This document shows positions 61,701 to 64,000 of a stretch of 64,000 bases of DNA, in pieces. The stretch's first letter is position 1; the number at the start of each line of letters is the position of its first letter. Where the stretch lies: contig NZ_JAAKZY010000016.1 in the NCBI RefSeq assembly GCF_011045015.1, forward strand, positions 20,476-84,475. The letters are read 5' to 3'. The notes under the pieces are model-generated. The model was given only the letters and a program-made list of their open reading frames with translations. It had not been told where the DNA came from and ran no database searches. Made by a program: the position numbers and the translations under genes. Source of the stretch: Streptomyces scabichelini (GTDB lineage: Bacteria > Actinomycetota > Actinomycetes > Streptomycetales > Streptomycetaceae).

Positions 61701-62741
61701 GTCCGCATCGCCACCCAGTCCATGTTCGGCACCCGCGTCGAACTGCGCCTCAACGACCCGGCCGACTCCAGCATCGACCGCAAACTGTCCGAGACGCTCT
61801 CCTCCGACACCCCGGGCCGAATCCTGACCGACGACAAACTCTTCGCGCAGGTCGCCCTGCCCCGGATCGACGCATCACCGTCCACCGGCGATCTCGGCCC
61901 GGCCCTGGAGGACGCGGCGCGCACCATCCGCGCCACCTGGCATGGTGAACTCGCCGCACCCGTACGCGTGTTGCCCACCCGGCTCCCTGCCGCCAAGCTG
62001 CCGTCACCGGCCGCCGAGCCCCACCGGGTCCCCATCGGCGTGGACCAGGACACGCTCGCTCCCGCCCTGCTGGACCTGTTCGGCAGCGACCAGCACCTGC
62101 TGATCCTCGGCGACAACGAATGCGGCAAGACCAACCTGCTCAAGCTCATCGCCGGTCAGCTCATCGAGCGCCACTCGGACAAGGAACTGGTCTTCGGCGT
62201 GTTCGACCCACGCCGCGGCCTGCGCGGCCTCATCCCCGAGCCCTACCGCGGCGGCTACGCCCACAACGCCAAACTCTCCGCCGCGCTGGCCACCGGCATC
62301 GCCACCGAACTGGAAAAACGCCTGCCCGAGACGGCCGACCCCGACGCCCTGAGCGCGGACCCCGCCTTCACCGGCCCGCGGATCGTCATCCTGGTCGACG
62401 ACTACGACATCCTCACCACCGCCGGCCAGCAGCCGCTGGCCCCCTTCCTGCCGTACGTCTCCTCCGCCCAGGACATCGGCCTGCACTTCATCGTCGCCCG
62501 CCGCGTCGCCGGATCCTCCCGCGCCCTGTACGAACCCCTCCTGACGACGCTTCGGGAGACAGGAACCGCGGCCCTGGTCATGACCGGCGACCGTACCGAG
62601 GGCCAGCTCTTCCCCGGCCTGTACGCCTCCGCCCAGCCACCCGGCCGCGGCACCCTGGTCCGCCGCGGCCGCCGGCACCACCTCATCCAGACCGCCCTCG
62701 CGGCCGAATCCGAAGAGACCGAAGAGGCCAAGCGCCCGTGA
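58740..62741 (+). CDS. eccC: ESX FtsK/SpoIIIE-type ATPase EccC
   Basis: 1333 residues. Two N-terminal membrane helices (ALLPMAGVMGSVIMMTVIR; LGAIVLVFALLGAVALFLS) are followed by three ATPase domains with Walker A at about 491 (GATGSGKSELLRTL), 838 (GGPQSGKTTLLRTL) and 1124 (GDNECGKTNLLKLI). The first is best conserved (Walker B-like LPHLFVVIDEFGELI); the other two lack classical Walker B, as usual for EccC. It recruits WXG100 dimers and drives export. Confidence 0.93.
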   Translation: MSRQQIHRPARSTRPLTPGVPRTIEPPPNLPEGKMGNAATALLPMAGVMGSVIMMTVIRSSQFAALGAIVLVFALLGAVALFLSQRGKAQRTRRTQRERYLEYLEEFRDEFNTSERERRTQARVVDPPPQALYDLVRDPARLWERRRMDADFLRVRVGAGDVPVQQLALGENSGSGVLTPPDPFMLNEARALLARYATSSDFPLTVPLDRAGNVSIVGDREGVLRVARALVIQTAVTHAPDDVAIALGVPGERLTEWEWAKWLPHVLDTQEQGGPVAARRIAPSLPQLARLCAHDLRRRASYAAEVRRGLSDKNALRMTDRLLVVSDEHGGTAVELSRSDAAIGLHDMGVTVLHLLEQQVHEPDQVSVRITVDGDQIMVEDLRTPDSPVVYGTSDAVSIAGAEGLARMLAPLRLSAESAAEGTPVTGPVDFPGLLGIEDPAALDVARLWAPRGERDFLRVPIGLTDRHEPVLLDLKESSELGMGPHGLCVGATGSGKSELLRTLVLALTATHSPEDLALVLVDYKGGATFAPFTELPHVAGVITNLENQASLVERVHTSLAGEVKRRQQVLKDAGNVADIGHYAALRTQKPDLEPLPHLFVVIDEFGELITAKPDFIDLFLSIGRIGRSIGVHLLLSSQRIEGGKLKGLDTYLSYRLGLRTFSADESRTVLDTTDAFHLPPLPGFGYLKVDTSTYERFKAGYVSGGYRGPALRKEQDDEPLAWPYPTYNTLDSRENQGGEEPAPSKRETGPTVMSVMVGRLAGAAPPARRIWLPPLPDAVTLDAAAGPVQVSEHGLHLAGRAGAMRVPLGVLDDPGRQWQGQWMLDLTVAGGHAAVIGGPQSGKTTLLRTLALSLAATHTPYDVAVYGLDLVGGGLSALAGLPHVGGIAGRADHERAARTVAEVRAMLTAREELFREHGIDSVDQLRHLRAKGQLPQLGSTDIVLLIDGFGALRDEFDDLDDAVTDLLKRGGGYGIHIVAGMLRWNDVRIATQSMFGTRVELRLNDPADSSIDRKLSETLSSDTPGRILTDDKLFAQVALPRIDASPSTGDLGPALEDAARTIRATWHGELAAPVRVLPTRLPAAKLPSPAAEPHRVPIGVDQDTLAPALLDLFGSDQHLLILGDNECGKTNLLKLIAGQLIERHSDKELVFGVFDPRRGLRGLIPEPYRGGYAHNAKLSAALATGIATELEKRLPETADPDALSADPAFTGPRIVILVDDYDILTTAGQQPLAPFLPYVSSAQDIGLHFIVARRVAGSSRALYEPLLTTLRETGTAALVMTGDRTEGQLFPGLYASAQPPGRGTLVRRGRRHHLIQTALAAESEETEEAKRP

Positions 62742-64000
62742 CCAAGGACGTCATCGCCCTCACCCCGAAAATGCCCGATACCTGGGCCATGCTGGCCGGG
62801 CTGTACGCGGGCGGCCCCGACCTGGAGGTGAGCGCCACCGCCGACGGCGCCGTCATCCAGCTGTGCGGCCCCGGCGGGCGCCCCCTGGTCTCCGTCGAGG
62901 CTCCGGTCCTGGTCCAGGTCCCCGGCGAAGCCGCTCGCCTCCTCGGCGACGACGTGCCCGTCCCCGACGTGCCGTTCTGGTGGACCGAGGCCCGCGCCTC
63001 CACCGCCACCCCCGAGGCCGAACGCCTCGCCGGATCCGTCTGCGGCCGCCTCAACACCCTGCTCGGCGGCACCACCTGGCCCCACGGAGCCGCCACCACC
63101 GAGGTCGTCGAGGCCGCCTCCACCGCACTCCCGGCGCCGGGCGACGCGCAACCCGCCGTGGACGTCCTCACCGAGAGCACAGCCGTCGTCCTGACGGACC
63201 GGCCCGTCGTCGCCCTGACCTCCTGGCTGTCCGACGTGCTGCGCGCCACGGCCGAGTCGGGCCGCGCACTGCAGATCGTCACCCCACCCGACGTACGGCT
63301 GAGCCTGCCCACCCGCACCAGCGTCACCAGGGTGCCCAACCGGTGGGTGGTCCAGGACCCGGAGTGCGGTTACTTCGACGGGCTGTCCGGGGCCGTACTG
63401 CGCTGGCAGGACGGCACCTTCGCCCCCGCCCTCACACGGGACGGGAAACCCGCCATGGCGAAGGCCTTCACCCGCTCCGAGCCGAAGCCGGGCGGGCGCC
63501 GGCTCATCGTCGCCTTCCGCACCCTCCGCCCGGCCGACGAACACCTCGTCCTCGGCCGGGCCCTGGAAACCGCCTGGCACGTCCTCACCGGCGCAGTCCC
63601 CGCCGGATGGGGAACCGCGGAACCCGTCAACCTCCCCTGGTCAACCCGCCGATTGACCGATCTCGCCCGCGAGCGCGCCCCCGAACCCACCCAACTGATC
63701 GCGATCGGCCACCCCGACCACCCCACGATGGCAACCCTCCGCGTCACCCGCACACAGAACGCCGTAGAGGAAGACATCACACTCACACTCGGCTACGGCG
63801 AAGACGAGACCCCACCCCTTCACGCCGTAGAAAAACTCGCCGAGGCCCTCGTCGCCGAGCACGGCCTCGCCACCATGCTCACCTCCCTGCACAACGCGAA
63901 CCACGACCTCACCACGTCACCTCGGCTCGAAGCGCCGCCCATCCCCGTGGCCTTCACCCTCGGCGCTGACGACATACGTGGCATCGGCCTCACCCACGCC
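62738..64000 (+). CDS. DUF6177-like ESX-associated protein, 3' end outside window
   Basis: Open from GTG 62738 (overlapping the eccC stop) to the right edge, at least 421 residues. It is soluble with no membrane segment: DVIALTPKMPDTWAMLAGLYAGGPDLEVSATADGAVIQLCG at the start, later RPVVALTSWLSDVLRATAESGRALQIVTPPDVRLSLPTRTSVTRVPNRWVVQD, then YFDGLSGAVLRWQDGTFAPALT. The start pattern and place fit the Streptomyces DUF6177 family found next to EccC. Function unknown; the genes for EccB, EccE and MycP are not in the window and may follow. Confidence 0.75.
   Translation, partial: MTKDVIALTPKMPDTWAMLAGLYAGGPDLEVSATADGAVIQLCGPGGRPLVSVEAPVLVQVPGEAARLLGDDVPVPDVPFWWTEARASTATPEAERLAGSVCGRLNTLLGGTTWPHGAATTEVVEAASTALPAPGDAQPAVDVLTESTAVVLTDRPVVALTSWLSDVLRATAESGRALQIVTPPDVRLSLPTRTSVTRVPNRWVVQDPECGYFDGLSGAVLRWQDGTFAPALTRDGKPAMAKAFTRSEPKPGGRRLIVAFRTLRPADEHLVLGRALETAWHVLTGAVPAGWGTAEPVNLPWSTRRLTDLARERAPEPTQLIAIGHPDHPTMATLRVTRTQNAVEEDITLTLGYGEDETPPLHAVEKLAEALVAEHGLATMLTSLHNANHDLTTSPRLEAPPIPVAFTLGADDIRGIGLTHA

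Overview
The window is high-GC actinobacterial DNA, most likely from a Streptomyces or close relative. Third codon positions are almost always G or C, GTG starts and ATGA/GTGA overlaps are common, and the gene families (a type VII/ESX secretion locus with DUF6507- and DUF6177-like genes, many TetR/PadR/MarR/LysR regulators, Streptomyces-type lipoproteins and IS5/IS21/IS701-type remnants) fit that genus. The mix of intact islands and decayed genes suggests a chromosome arm or another recombination-prone region. All functional calls come from reading sequence; no database search was run.

Layout. Positions 1-4.9 kb: a partial lipoprotein, a tandem pair of unrecognised paralogues, and a TetR/SDR divergent pair with visible operators. 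4.9-8.3 kb: a membrane glycosyltransferase, a transposase scrap and a serine beta-lactamase-fold hydrolase. 8.4-12.8 kb: many broken genes (lipoprotein, IS21 transposase, MerR, SDR, ABC permease, an antiporter with apparent internal deletions, a shortened CBS protein). 12.8-14.4 kb: an intact ArsB/NhaD-type permease and a small membrane protein. 14.4-16.6 kb: a candidate amyloid-signalling locus, in which a membrane protein carries at its C-terminus an N/Q/G-rich motif repeated at the N-terminus of the next protein; the membrane gene appears split by one TGA. 17-18.6 kb: a beta-helix-like membrane protein. 18.97-20.60 kb: an IS5-like element with imperfect inverted ends and an accessory gene. 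21-26.8 kb: a SnoaL/PadR pair, an SGNH hydrolase, one copy of a duplicated phosphotransferase, and more gene fragments.

26.8-46.5 kb is a large catabolic and uptake region. An MFS transporter and a LysR regulator are divergent from a tightly packed operon: two FAH-family hydrolases, a cyclase-like hydrolase, an FAD monooxygenase, an ACMSD-like amidohydrolase, an extradiol (VOC) dioxygenase, an SDR and a two-subunit CoA-transferase. The set fits hydroxylation, meta ring cleavage, hydrolysis/decarboxylation and CoA activation of an unknown aromatic or hydroxy-heterocyclic acid. After about 3.4 kb of remnants and one membrane protein comes a complete branched-chain-amino-acid-type ABC importer (substrate-binding protein, two ATPases, two permeases) with a MarR regulator, possibly the uptake arm of the same pathway.

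46.6-49.5 kb encodes a very large patatin-type phospholipase with Ig-like middle domains. The second phosphotransferase copy follows (807-bp direct repeat, 25.7 kb from the first). From 50.9 kb to the right edge is an ESX/type VII secretion locus: two small WXG100-like proteins, a DUF6507-like protein, a 941-residue polymorphic toxin with a RelA/SpoT-like domain plus a C-terminal PD-(D/E)xK-like domain, a pentapeptide-repeat putative immunity protein, a small membrane protein, EccD, a MinD-like ATPase, EccC and a partial DUF6177-like gene.
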